DNA of 8,012 nt from contig JAJAYG010000234.1 in NCBI GenBank assembly GCA_026786335.1, forward strand, positions 1 to 8,012, read 5' to 3'. Source of the DNA: Chitinophagales bacterium (GTDB lineage Bacteria > Bacteroidota > Bacteroidia > Chitinophagales > UBA10324). Positions 1 through 7,254 of the stretch are shown here, piece by piece. Below the pieces are notes generated by a model that searched no databases, was not told where the DNA came from, and saw only the letters and a program-made list of their open reading frames with translations. Position 1 is the stretch's first letter, and the number at the start of each line of letters is the position of its first letter. Position numbers and translations under genes: made by a program.

Positions 1-374
1 AATGAAAACGGTTCAAAAGGTACAAAGCGCGAGAGTGTTCGCAATGCAATGCTTCCTGCTGTAGGTAAGTTGCCTTGTTTGTTAACCACTCTTGTGCGTG
101 TAATAAATTTTGCCGGTGTTTTTCCGAATCTGGCTTCAAAGCCAAAGTAAAAAAGAAACAAGATGGTGAAAGTGATTACATAAATTATGGGGCTTTCAGC
201 ATTGGTAATTAACTGAAGCATTCCCAAAATAAAGAAGGTAATGATTATGAGAACGTAAAAGCAAACTACATCTATTAAATAGTTTACAAACCGCATACCT
301 GCCGAAGCAATAATTTCCTGCGGGTGAAAATTTTGTTGCTGCAAATCTGCATCGAGTATTTGATTTGGTTCCAT
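1..374 (-). CDS. RDD family integral membrane protein (partial, C-terminus outside window)
   Basis: The frame from the ATG at 374 is open to the window edge, giving 124 visible codons that start MEPNQILDADLQQQNFHPQE. After a roughly 24-residue polar N-terminus comes AGMRFVNYLIDVV, with the Arg (R28) and Asp (D35) expected at the start of an RDD domain. Hydrophobic segments follow at about residues 33-53 and 62-80. Next is FGFEARFGKTPAKFITRTRVV and, near the cut end, LRTLSRFVPFEPFS, which resembles the conserved loop before the last helix of RDD proteins. RDD proteins are small membrane proteins of mostly unknown role; some have been linked to ion transport or stress. The substrate cannot be told here. 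The upstream bases contain no Shine-Dalgarno sequence. The gene diverges from the outer-membrane protein gene at 480. The family call is fairly secure; the length and the end of the protein are unknown. Confidence 0.85.
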   Translation of the reverse strand, partial: MEPNQILDADLQQQNFHPQEIIASAGMRFVNYLIDVVCFYVLIIITFFILGMLQLITNAESPIIYVITFTILFLFYFGFEARFGKTPAKFITRTRVVNKQGNLPTAGSIALRTLSRFVPFEPFS

Positions 375-479
375 GAATGGGAGATTTAATGAACCCTAAA
401 TGTCGAAATAATATTCGAATAAGAATAACCGTTTCATACTTTCGTTATTCAGTTCACCCGAAAAAATAATTGCTCCATT
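375..479. promoter_or_regulatory. Divergent intergenic spacer, presumed to hold two promoters
   Basis: This 105-bp non-coding spacer separates two genes transcribed away from each other, so promoters for both are expected here. On the plus strand TACTTTCG (437-444) matches five of the six fixed positions of the Bacteroidota -7 element TAnnTTTG and would give a leader of about 30 bases. No clear TTG -33 element lies at the usual distance. A 10-bp perfect palindrome, TATTCGAATA, lies at 412-421. No convincing -7 element was found on the minus strand for the RDD gene. Confidence 0.35.
412..421. repeat. 10-bp perfect palindrome TATTCGAATA in the divergent spacer
   Basis: The sequence TATTCGAATA equals its own reverse complement. 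It lies between two divergent genes, just upstream of the weak plus-strand promoter candidate, where an operator could sit. Several palindromes of this length are expected by chance in 8 kb, so the only support for a regulatory role is its position. Confidence 0.25.
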
Positions 480-1736
480 ATGAAAACCAAAGTTCTTGCT
501 TTAACAATGCTGTTCTTTTCATTGATAAAAATTTTACCGGCACAAACAAGCGATTCTGTTGTTGCATCAAAAGCAAACTACCTTAAAATTTATCTCGATG
601 GGGTTTATGAATATTCCGACTACATCAAGCAGCATGTTACGTTTGTAAATTATGTGCGTGATCGGTTTGAAGCCGATGTGCATCTGCTGGTAACTTCGCA
701 AAGTACCGGCAGCGGCGGTACCGAATACACGCTTTTTTATTTGGGGCAACTGCGGTTTGCAGGAAAGAATGACACCTTTAAATATGTAGCAAACACAAAC
801 AACACTGATGAAACCCGCGAGCAACTCACTTCAATTTTTAAACTCGGGCTTATGCGGTATGTTGCGTACTTGCCCGAAGCCAATAAAATTAAAATTGCAT
901 TTGATGAGGGAGATAAAAATAAAGCTGATGCCAATCCTGTTGACCATTGGAAGAATTGGGTATTCAGCGTAAGTGCAGACGGATTTGGACAAGGAGAAAA
1001 ATCATCGAACAGTTTAAGTGTTTACGGAAATCTTTCTGCCGATAAGGTGACTGATGAATGGAAGATCAACCTCAATGTTAGCGGCAGCATTCACAAATCG
1101 CACTATGATTACAATAGTTTTATTTATGACAGCAAAACAGATTCAAAAAATATAAACGCGCTCATTGTAAAAAGCATTACCGATCATTGGAGTTTGGGTG
1201 GAAGCAGTTCAATCAGCCATTCTACTTATAGCAATTATGATTTGCTCGCCAAACTTTCACCGGCTGTTGAGTACGATATTTTTCCTTACTCAAAATCCAC
1301 TTCAAAAACATTTACATTTTTGTATGAGGTAACACCTTCGTACCAGATTTATATTGATACTACCCTCTACAATAAGAAAGAAGAATTTTTGGTGTCGCAA
1401 TCATTACGGGCAACTTTGGTTTTGCAACAAAAGTGGGGATCGGTTTCAACATCGCTTACGGGATCAAATTACTTCCACGATTTTTCAAAGAATCAGTTGA
1501 GCTTGTTTACACGGTTACAGTGGAGAATTGTTGGAGGGCTATCAATGAATTTATATGGCGGCGGCTCAATCATTCACGATCAACTTAATCTGCCCGGCTA
1601 CGGCGCTACTGATGAAGAAGTACTCACGCAACAAAAGGAGCTTTCAACGAGTTACAATTATTTTGCTTCGTTTGGTATCAGTTATACGTTTGGTTCTATC
1701 TATAACAATGTGGTAAATCCGCGCTTTGGGCAGTAG
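480..1736 (+). CDS. Secreted, probable outer-membrane beta-barrel protein of unknown function
   Basis: The 418-residue protein starts with a signal peptide (Lys-rich start, hydrophobic core to about residue 20, likely cleavage after A21 in LPAQ). Residues about 35-130 form a globular alpha/beta-looking region with FVNYVRDRFEADVHLLVT (55-72), GSGG (77-80) and TDETREQL (109-116). From about residue 158 the sequence becomes strands of alternating polar and hydrophobic residues rich in Tyr, Ser, Thr and Asn (for example FSVSADGFG, WKINLNVSGSI, FASFGISYTFG), as in an outer-membrane beta-barrel. It ends SIYNNVVNPRFGQ, and the stop is TAG at 1734-1736. I recall similar uncharacterised proteins with the FVNYVRDR and NNVVNPRF motifs in several Gram-negative groups but know no function. 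Barrel topology is inferred from composition only. The ATG at 480 is chosen because the signal peptide begins there; no Shine-Dalgarno precedes it. The gene appears to stand alone, flanked by a divergent and a convergent gene. Confidence 0.85.
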   Translation: MKTKVLALTMLFFSLIKILPAQTSDSVVASKANYLKIYLDGVYEYSDYIKQHVTFVNYVRDRFEADVHLLVTSQSTGSGGTEYTLFYLGQLRFAGKNDTFKYVANTNNTDETREQLTSIFKLGLMRYVAYLPEANKIKIAFDEGDKNKADANPVDHWKNWVFSVSADGFGQGEKSSNSLSVYGNLSADKVTDEWKINLNVSGSIHKSHYDYNSFIYDSKTDSKNINALIVKSITDHWSLGGSSSISHSTYSNYDLLAKLSPAVEYDIFPYSKSTSKTFTFLYEVTPSYQIYIDTTLYNKKEEFLVSQSLRATLVLQQKWGSVSTSLTGSNYFHDFSKNQLSLFTRLQWRIVGGLSMNLYGGGSIIHDQLNLPGYGATDEEVLTQQKELSTSYNYFASFGISYTFGSIYNNVVNPRFGQ

Positions 1737-1770
1737 AAAAATAAGTTTGTGTGAAATGAAAAATAAGTTT
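1736..1770. repeat. 13-bp direct repeat between convergent genes
   Basis: GAAAAATAAGTTT occurs at 1736-1748 and again, exactly, at 1758-1770, giving a 22-bp period. The first copy includes the last base of the upstream gene's stop codon. The spacer between the two convergent genes is only 39 bp, and the repeat fills most of it. No G+C-rich hairpin with a T-tract, as in a classical intrinsic terminator, is visible on either strand. The pair may be a small local duplication. Confidence 0.55.
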
Positions 1771-1775
1771 TGAAA

Positions 1776-2645
1776 TTATTTCGGACAGGTAAGTCCTTCC
1801 TTTTCCACGCAGTTTCCTTTCTTATCTATATAAAATTGTTTGCCTGCGATTTCTACGAGCGAAGTGCCGTTAGAAAAAATTCCCAACCTGTCATACACCA
1901 TCGGGATTTCGATGTTACCTGTTAAATCAATGTAGCCGCCCTTATCACCAATCATTACACCTGCATAATTTTCACTGAAAGGAAAAACATAATCGTAATC
2001 TGCTGCTATCACCAATTCGCCCTGCCGGTTGATGTAACCCCATTTGCCATTGATGCTTGCTGCTGCAAGACCTTGTGAGTAATCATCAATCTCGGTATAC
2101 CTCATTGAAACAACAAAATTTCCTTTCTGATCAATTACACCTGAGAAACCATCCTTCTCAACAATTGCAAGACCCTGAGCGAATGGCATACAATAATCAT
2201 AGGTAAGCGGTATTACCACTTTACCGGTTTTATCAATGTAGCCGGCAAGATCATCTATAATCACTGCAGCAAGGCCTTCGCTAAAACTATTCACTTCCTG
2301 GTAGGTAAGCGGAATTATTTCCTTACCTGTTTTATCAATAAAGCCCCACTCTTCGCCATTAGAAACCGCAGCCAATCCTTCAGAAAAATTACTTGTTTCT
2401 GCGTACGTGAGTTGAACTATTTCTTTTCCGGTTTTATCAATGAACCCAAATTTTCCCGCTGTAGAAACCATCGCAAGTCCCTCGGAAAAAGAGTAGATCT
2501 CATCATATTTTGCAGGCACTACCACTTTGCCGGTTACAGATTCCTTGATCCCGAATTTTTCATTTTCCTGAAACGCTTCGAGTTGTTGCGCTTTTACAAT
2601 TTGCAACATAAAAACTGCAACAATCAGCAGAAATATTTTCTTCAT
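1776..2645 (-). CDS. Secreted WG-repeat protein
   Basis: The protein has 289 residues from the ATG at 2645. An in-frame extension to a TTG at 2708 exists, but the ATG starts a clear signal peptide (MKKIFLLIVAVFMLQIVKAQ, cleavage near A19), and a promoter-like TAAATTTG lies inside the extension, so 2645 is preferred. The mature part consists of WG-type (WG_beta_rep) repeats of pattern GxIDKTGKxxIPLxYxxxxxFSEGLAAV. The repeat Gly falls at residues 32, 67, 101, 135, 169, 203 and 237, a strict 34-residue period after the first unit, with a degenerate eighth unit at 271 (FYIDKKGN). The tail has C279 and C287, which could form a disulfide outside the cytoplasm; the only other Cys in the mature chain is C152. 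Such repeats are thought to form beta-rich binding or structural surfaces. The ligand is unknown. The gene is last in a minus-strand series, 65 bp after the ABC exporter. Confidence 0.9.
   Translation of the reverse strand: MKKIFLLIVAVFMLQIVKAQQLEAFQENEKFGIKESVTGKVVVPAKYDEIYSFSEGLAMVSTAGKFGFIDKTGKEIVQLTYAETSNFSEGLAAVSNGEEWGFIDKTGKEIIPLTYQEVNSFSEGLAAVIIDDLAGYIDKTGKVVIPLTYDYCMPFAQGLAIVEKDGFSGVIDQKGNFVVSMRYTEIDDYSQGLAAASINGKWGYINRQGELVIAADYDYVFPFSENYAGVMIGDKGGYIDLTGNIEIPMVYDRLGIFSNGTSLVEIAGKQFYIDKKGNCVEKEGLTCPK
1806..2555 (-). repeat. Tandem 102-bp (34-residue) coding repeats, seven full units plus one degenerate
   Basis: These are the WG units inside the secreted protein, residues 31-280. From the second unit on, the spacing is exactly 34 residues (102 bp). 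The first unit is one residue longer because of an insertion in KESVTGK. Units 2 and 3 are most alike (IDKTGKEI and FSEGLAAV in both). Units 5-8 are more diverged. At DNA level the copies are recognisable but far from identical, so the array is old and shows no sign of recent expansion. Confidence 0.85.
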
Positions 2646-2665
2646 TCTAAAAAAATTTAGTACCG

Positions 2666-2673
2666 CAAATTTA
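2666..2673 (-). promoter_or_regulatory. Candidate Bacteroidota -7 promoter element TAAATTTG
   Basis: Read on the minus strand, TAAATTTG matches TAnnTTTG perfectly. It lies about 20 bases before the ATG of the WG-repeat gene, in the 65-bp gap after the ABC exporter. No TTG -33 element is present 17-23 bases further upstream; the nearest TTG is 32 bases away, overlapping 2706-2709. The element suggests the WG-repeat gene can be transcribed separately, and it argues against a start at 2708. Confidence 0.45.
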
Positions 2674-2710
2674 GCAGGATTGAAAGAATAATTTGTTAGG
2701 GTACTCAAGG

Positions 2711-4552
2711 TTAGATTTCTTCGGGTTGCAGAACCGGATTGGTCGCAAACTGCATGCTTGCCAATTTCTTATACAATCCGTTTTCATTCTGCATCAACTC
2801 ATCATGTGTTCCCTGCTCAGCAATGGTTCCATTGTCGAGTACAATAATCTGATCAGCGTTTTTAACTGTGGCAAGGCGGTGTGCAATAATAAAAGTAGTT
2901 CGGTGCTGCATTAATTTTTCCAATGCATCCTGCACCAATCTTTCCGATTCAGAGTCGAGCGAACTGGTGGCTTCATCCAATAAAAGAATAACAGGATCTT
3001 TTAAAATCGCTCTGGCAATTGCAACACGCTGGCGCTGCCCGCCCGATAAACGAATGCCGCGTTCGCCAACAATTGTTTCGTAACCATCGGGAAAACTTAT
3101 AATAAAATCATGAGCATTGGCCTGCTTTGCGGCTTCAATAATTTCTTCTTCTTTAGCACCGGGTTTTCCGTAAACAATATTTTCTTTGATGCTTCCGCCA
3201 AACAATAAAATATCCTGCGGCACAAAAGCCATTTGCTTGCGCTGTTGTGTTAAAGGAAAATCATTTGCATTTCTGCCATCAAAAAGAATGTCGCCTGCAT
3301 CGGCATCATAAAATCGCAATAGCAAATTCACCATGGTTGATTTTCCTGCACCGCTTGGGCCCACGATGGCGATCTTTTGTCCGTACTCTGCTTTGAATGA
3401 AACATCTTTTAACACCTGCATTTCTTTTCGGCCAGGGTAGCTGAATGAAATGTTTTTGAATTCAACATTGCCGTTCAATTTATTATCAGTAATAATTTCT
3501 TCATTTATTAAATCAACATCTTCGGGCAATTCTTTTTGTAACTCTCTAACGCGCTGTGTTGCACCAATTGTTTTTTGCAGTTGTGAATACACCTCTGCAA
3601 AACCTGCCATGGAGCCGCCAACAAATGTTGTGTACATAATGAATGAAGTAAGTTCTCCCACGGTCAACTCATTTGTTTGAATGAGGGATGCACCATACCA
3701 CATTACCAACACAATGGCACCAAACAAACAGAAGATGATAAATGATGCAAACGCTCCACGCAATCTTGCACTCTTTAAGGCAAGTGCAACCACTTTATTA
3801 ATGCTGCCGCTGTAACGCTTGATCTCAAATTTTTCATTACTAAAAGCTTTAACATTGGTGATGCCTTGCAAAGTTTCTTCCACCACCGTACCGGCATCAG
3901 CCAATTGATCTTGTGCTTTGCGGGCAAGTTTGCGAATTGATTTTCCGAATAAAACTGCCACCACTATAAGTACCGGAAAAACTGAAAGCATTACCAGTGT
4001 TAGCTTCATTGAAATATTAAATATGATAGTAACGCCGATGATGAGCGTAATTACCTGTCGCAAAAATTCTGCAAGCGTTGTTGTAATTGTATCTTGTATT
4101 TGCGAGAGATCACTTGAGAGGCGGCTTGCTAATTCACCCACTCTTCTTTGCGAAAAGAATTTCATTGGTAATGTTAAAATGCGTGTATAAGTATCGCGCC
4201 GCATATCGGCCAATGCTTTTTCACCCGCAACAGCGAACAATGATATTCGTGCAAATGAAAACATTGCCTGAAAAGTTAACACCACCATGAGTACGATTGC
4301 AACCTGATTGATATTTTGAAAAATTCCTATGCCCGATTCTTTGAGCAATGCCGAGTCAATTAGTTTTCCGGTAACAAAAGGAAACACCATTGTAGAAAGA
4401 TTGCTGAGGAAAAGAAAAAAGAGCGCAGCAATAAATTGAACCCGGTATGGCTTAAGGTAACTGAATAAATGTGCTGCTTCAGAAAGTGACTCTCTGTTGA
4501 TTTTTGCCTTTGGCAACTTATCATCGGCCCACCATTGATCTTCTTTTGCCAT
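2711..4552 (-). CDS. MsbA-type ABC exporter, fused transmembrane and ATPase domains
   Basis: This 613-residue half-transporter has the usual length and order of type IV (exporter) ABC proteins. The membrane domain spans about residues 35-325, with hydrophobic helices near 39-59, 84-104, 157-178, 184-204, 270-290 and 298-318. The nucleotide-binding domain runs from about 363 to 600. All ATPase motifs are intact: A-loop Y372, Walker A GPSGAGKST (398-406), Q-loop Q446, signature LSGGQ (503-507), Walker B ILLLDE with catalytic E527, D-loop SLD (531-533) and H-loop H558. It should act as a homodimer in the inner membrane, using ATP to move a hydrophobic substrate such as a lipid or drug outward. 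Annotators may label it MsbA or multidrug exporter; the sequence cannot distinguish these, so no symbol is given. It lies 71 bp after the AsmA-like gene and 65 bp before the WG-repeat gene. A weak TAATTTTA (plus-strand 4578-4585) is the only promoter-like element in the upstream gap. Confidence 0.93.
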   Translation of the reverse strand: MAKEDQWWADDKLPKAKINRESLSEAAHLFSYLKPYRVQFIAALFFLFLSNLSTMVFPFVTGKLIDSALLKESGIGIFQNINQVAIVLMVVLTFQAMFSFARISLFAVAGEKALADMRRDTYTRILTLPMKFFSQRRVGELASRLSSDLSQIQDTITTTLAEFLRQVITLIIGVTIIFNISMKLTLVMLSVFPVLIVVAVLFGKSIRKLARKAQDQLADAGTVVEETLQGITNVKAFSNEKFEIKRYSGSINKVVALALKSARLRGAFASFIIFCLFGAIVLVMWYGASLIQTNELTVGELTSFIMYTTFVGGSMAGFAEVYSQLQKTIGATQRVRELQKELPEDVDLINEEIITDNKLNGNVEFKNISFSYPGRKEMQVLKDVSFKAEYGQKIAIVGPSGAGKSTMVNLLLRFYDADAGDILFDGRNANDFPLTQQRKQMAFVPQDILLFGGSIKENIVYGKPGAKEEEIIEAAKQANAHDFIISFPDGYETIVGERGIRLSGGQRQRVAIARAILKDPVILLLDEATSSLDSESERLVQDALEKLMQHRTTFIIAHRLATVKNADQIIVLDNGTIAEQGTHDELMQNENGLYKKLASMQFATNPVLQPEEI

Positions 4553-4623
4553 AAGTAAATGTATGACGGATGAGAGGTAAAATTATTTGTGAAATGAATT
4601 AAAGTTCTTTTAAAGAGAAAAAC

Positions 4624-7194
4624 TCAGGGGTGCTTCTTCTTTATGTTATTGGAAGAAGAATCGCTTGAAGAAGCATTAGATTTTTTATTCTGATTATTTG
4701 CATCACGATTTTTATCAGCTTTTTTTCTGATGAGGATTGGCGAAACCTGAATCTTACCATCATCTTTATTGGTAGCTCTAAAGTATAAACTACCACCGGT
4801 TATTAGTGTTGAATCAGATTTATCTAATCTTTCCTTTGCATCTTTCTTTTCTAAATTACTGAAAGGAACCTGAATGGTCATATTGGTATTTATTTTCTTG
4901 AGGTCATACTTACCGTCGACAAATAAAGTCATTACAGAAGAGTATAATTCAAGTTTCGAAATATCAATCATTGTTTCATTAATGGCAAATCTGTTTTTGA
5001 TTTCGGCAAATTGAATGTTGTTGAAGTCGCGATTTTTGAAAATATATTTCTGAATTTCTTTAAAGCCTTCAATGTTTCTTAATTCACCTTTCTTTATTGA
5101 AATATTCATGGTTCCCACCATGCTGTTTTGATCGATCTTTAAATTTTTGCTGTTTGCTTTAAAATTTATTTGCGCCGAAAGTTTTCCGCTAATTTGTTTA
5201 GAGGTGATTCCTTTTTGATCAAAATCATTGAATGCATACATCATAGTGCTTATATCAACATTGTTAATTACCGAGGCAATATTTATTGTACGAATAGCTT
5301 GGTTTAACTGCTCGACTCCGCCGTTTAACTTAAAACTTCCGCCGCCAATATTCATACTTGTATTGCTAAAATTAATTTGGTCACTGGTAACTGAAAGGTT
5401 GCTGGTTAAATCTGTTGCCACAAACCGATTGACGATTACTTTTTGAGCACTTAAGTTTAAATCGAGTTCGATTTTACTAATGATTATTCCAATAGTTGAT
5501 GCGATTTTGTTTAAGCCGGGTTTCTTCTTCGACGTCTGATTTTTGTCTTCAACTGTGGTTCTTCCAGCATTTGATACAGTTGTTTTTTTAAGCCCGTTAA
5601 AATCCAAAGTTCCTGCCTGAACATCAAGGATTGCCACGGCCTTAACTTTAGGAACAAACAATACCGAAATAAACTGCTTTATATTTCCTTTGATAAATGC
5701 TGAGCTCTTGTTCAACTCTAAATAAAGTGAATCAACATTTAAATCATTTTCATCAAAATCAAAACTGCCGCTCACGTTTCTGAATTCATAACCGGTTGGA
5801 ATAAAATCGAATGATAAATTTTTAATAAAAACATTGCCGGCAATATCTGCAATCAGTTTATAATTTATGGTATCAACATAATCAACAAGAGGCCCATTGA
5901 AATTAAAATGAACATTTGCAATGCCTGACATAACTCTGAATTTTTCAGTATTCAAATTTACAACCTCATTATCCTGATTGAGGTTTACATCGGCAACCAT
6001 AAACAACCTTGGCTCAAGCAAATCAGTAACAATTAACGCTGCTTTCAAAGGCAATACACCATTGAAGTAACTGCTGAAAACAGGTAGATACACTCTTGAA
6101 TTATGATCGTCGTTAATCTTGGTACTGTCTACATGATTCATGAAATAACCAAGTACATTAAGGTTCTCAAAAGTTCGCCCTGCAAATGAAAGTGTGTTAT
6201 CGGTTGATTTAAAATAAACATCAACAACAGGTTTGCTGCCTGCTGCAATTGGCCCATTTACAAAAACACTTACCATTACTGCGTTTTGCAGTTCATATAC
6301 CGAAAGTTTTTTACCGATAAAATTAGGAAGCATGCTGAAAGCAACCGAGGGTAATATCTCATTGGATTCGAAATGCAATTTCATAGATGACGATCCGCTG
6401 AATAAAAATTTACCATTTACTAAAAGTTTCTGGCGATCAACTTCAAGGTTTCCCTTTTCAATCGTGAGTGAAGAAGATGCAAGATTAAAATTGGCCACAA
6501 GATTTATGTCAACATCCTTATCGGTTAAGTATCCGCCTTTAACAACATTAAAAATCAGGTAATCAAAATGCATTTTACCTTCCATATTAATTGAGATCAC
6601 CGAATCAAGCTGATCCATTGTTACCGATGCATTCTTAAACTTGAAACTGAAAAATTTCATTTTCATCGAATCCCTCATGTTAAAGGAAACATTGTTGAGA
6701 ATAATTTTTTGAAGCCGCGGAACCGATTCACCGTCTTTCTTTTTCTCTCCCGAAAAAGTTGATTTAGTCGGCCTTATCAATTGTGCATTTGAAAAACCAT
6801 TCGCTGTTTTGAGTATTGAAACTTTTGCATTGGTCAATATGAAAGATCCAAATGAAACATCGCCTGTAATCAGTTTTAAAATCTTGATTTGAAATGCCAT
6901 TGACTGTGCTTTGAACAAAGTATCTTTATGATAATTTACCAGAGAATCAACTATGGAAACATTTTTAAGCCGAATGGAAAGAGCAGGAAATTTCTCAAAC
7001 AATGTAAAATCAATATCGCCAATAAAAACGTTGCCGCTAATGTTTTGATTAATAGTGGCAGTTACTTTTTTTAGGATGTTTTCTTTTTGAAAAAGTGCAA
7101 ACACATAAACACCTGCAATTAAAAAAACTAAAATTGCAAATACAATAGCAACAATTTTTACAAGTCGTATTTCAAGTCTTTTAAATAATCCCAT
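4624..7194 (-). CDS. Large AsmA-like membrane-anchored envelope protein
   Basis: The 856-residue protein has a basic N-terminus (MGLFKRLEIRLVKI) and one transmembrane helix at about residues 12-35. The family-typical GNVFIGDIDFTLFEKFPALS (54-73) follows. Then come several hundred residues of alternating-pattern beta strands (for example VSFGSFILTNAKVSIL, 113-128). The C-terminal AsmA-like module spans about 664-775 (SGKLSAQINFKA, GTMNISIKKGELRNIEGF, then a region with FAEIKNRFAINE and LFVDGKYDL). The tail from about 823 is a hydrophilic, low-complexity stretch rich in Lys, Asn and Ser, ending NNIKKKHP. AsmA-family proteins are tethered in the inner membrane, extend into the periplasm and are linked to outer-membrane lipid balance; some large members are proposed to form lipid bridges. 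Residues 540-560 (rich in Lys, Thr and Asn) look like a linker. The gene starts 60 bp after the rhodanese gene and precedes the ABC exporter. The family call is good; the exact cargo is unknown. Confidence 0.85.
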   Translation of the reverse strand: MGLFKRLEIRLVKIVAIVFAILVFLIAGVYVFALFQKENILKKVTATINQNISGNVFIGDIDFTLFEKFPALSIRLKNVSIVDSLVNYHKDTLFKAQSMAFQIKILKLITGDVSFGSFILTNAKVSILKTANGFSNAQLIRPTKSTFSGEKKKDGESVPRLQKIILNNVSFNMRDSMKMKFFSFKFKNASVTMDQLDSVISINMEGKMHFDYLIFNVVKGGYLTDKDVDINLVANFNLASSSLTIEKGNLEVDRQKLLVNGKFLFSGSSSMKLHFESNEILPSVAFSMLPNFIGKKLSVYELQNAVMVSVFVNGPIAAGSKPVVDVYFKSTDNTLSFAGRTFENLNVLGYFMNHVDSTKINDDHNSRVYLPVFSSYFNGVLPLKAALIVTDLLEPRLFMVADVNLNQDNEVVNLNTEKFRVMSGIANVHFNFNGPLVDYVDTINYKLIADIAGNVFIKNLSFDFIPTGYEFRNVSGSFDFDENDLNVDSLYLELNKSSAFIKGNIKQFISVLFVPKVKAVAILDVQAGTLDFNGLKKTTVSNAGRTTVEDKNQTSKKKPGLNKIASTIGIIISKIELDLNLSAQKVIVNRFVATDLTSNLSVTSDQINFSNTSMNIGGGSFKLNGGVEQLNQAIRTINIASVINNVDISTMMYAFNDFDQKGITSKQISGKLSAQINFKANSKNLKIDQNSMVGTMNISIKKGELRNIEGFKEIQKYIFKNRDFNNIQFAEIKNRFAINETMIDISKLELYSSVMTLFVDGKYDLKKINTNMTIQVPFSNLEKKDAKERLDKSDSTLITGGSLYFRATNKDDGKIQVSPILIRKKADKNRDANNQNKKSNASSSDSSSNNIKKKHP

Positions 7195-7238
7195 TGTTCA
7201 ATATTTGAAACGAATAGCTTAGTGATGTTTCAGAAATA

Positions 7239-7250
7239 ATTTAATTAAAT
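7239..7250. repeat. 12-bp perfect A/T palindrome in the rhodanese-AsmA gap
   Basis: ATTTAATTAAAT is self-complementary and lies five bases beyond the rhodanese stop codon in transcription order, within the 60-bp gap before the AsmA-like gene. It contains only A and T, has no loop and is not followed by a T-tract, so it is not a credible terminator. It could be a protein-binding site or chance in A+T-rich DNA. Confidence 0.25.
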
Positions 7251-7254
7251 GAAA

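Noticed and set aside
403..418. Inverted repeat TCGAA/TTCGA with six-base spacer
   Set aside because: The arms are only five bases, and the right arm is part of the 10-bp palindrome already listed. It adds no independent evidence of an operator.
567..934. Two overlapping minus-strand open frames (567-824, 737-934)
   Set aside because: They lie antisense inside the outer-membrane protein gene, have no family resemblance, and the sense frame has a signal peptide and conserved motifs.
1761..1781. Possible terminator hairpin AAATAA/TTATTT
   Set aside because: The stem is six A/T pairs only, has a nine-base loop and lacks a following T-tract, so it is too weak to call a terminator for either convergent gene.
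2412..2914. Plus-strand open frames at 2412-2660 and 2693-2914
   Set aside because: They are antisense to the WG-repeat gene and the end of the ABC exporter. Both sense proteins are clearly real, and the antisense products have no recognisable features.
2868..4290. Plus-strand open frames inside the ABC exporter (2868-3083, 3450-3680, 3918-4190, 4087-4290)
   Set aside because: They are shadows of a gene in which every ATPase motif is intact in the sense frame.
4553..4623. Promoter or terminator between the AsmA-like and ABC genes
   Set aside because: Only TAATTTTA (one mismatch to the -7 element, no -33 TTG) and a short imperfect AGTT/AACT inverted repeat are present, which is not enough to support a feature.
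5228..6562. Plus-strand open frames at 5228-5446 and 6233-6562
   Set aside because: They are antisense to the AsmA-like gene, show only hydrophobicity mirrored from the complementary strand, and have no supporting promoter or family match.
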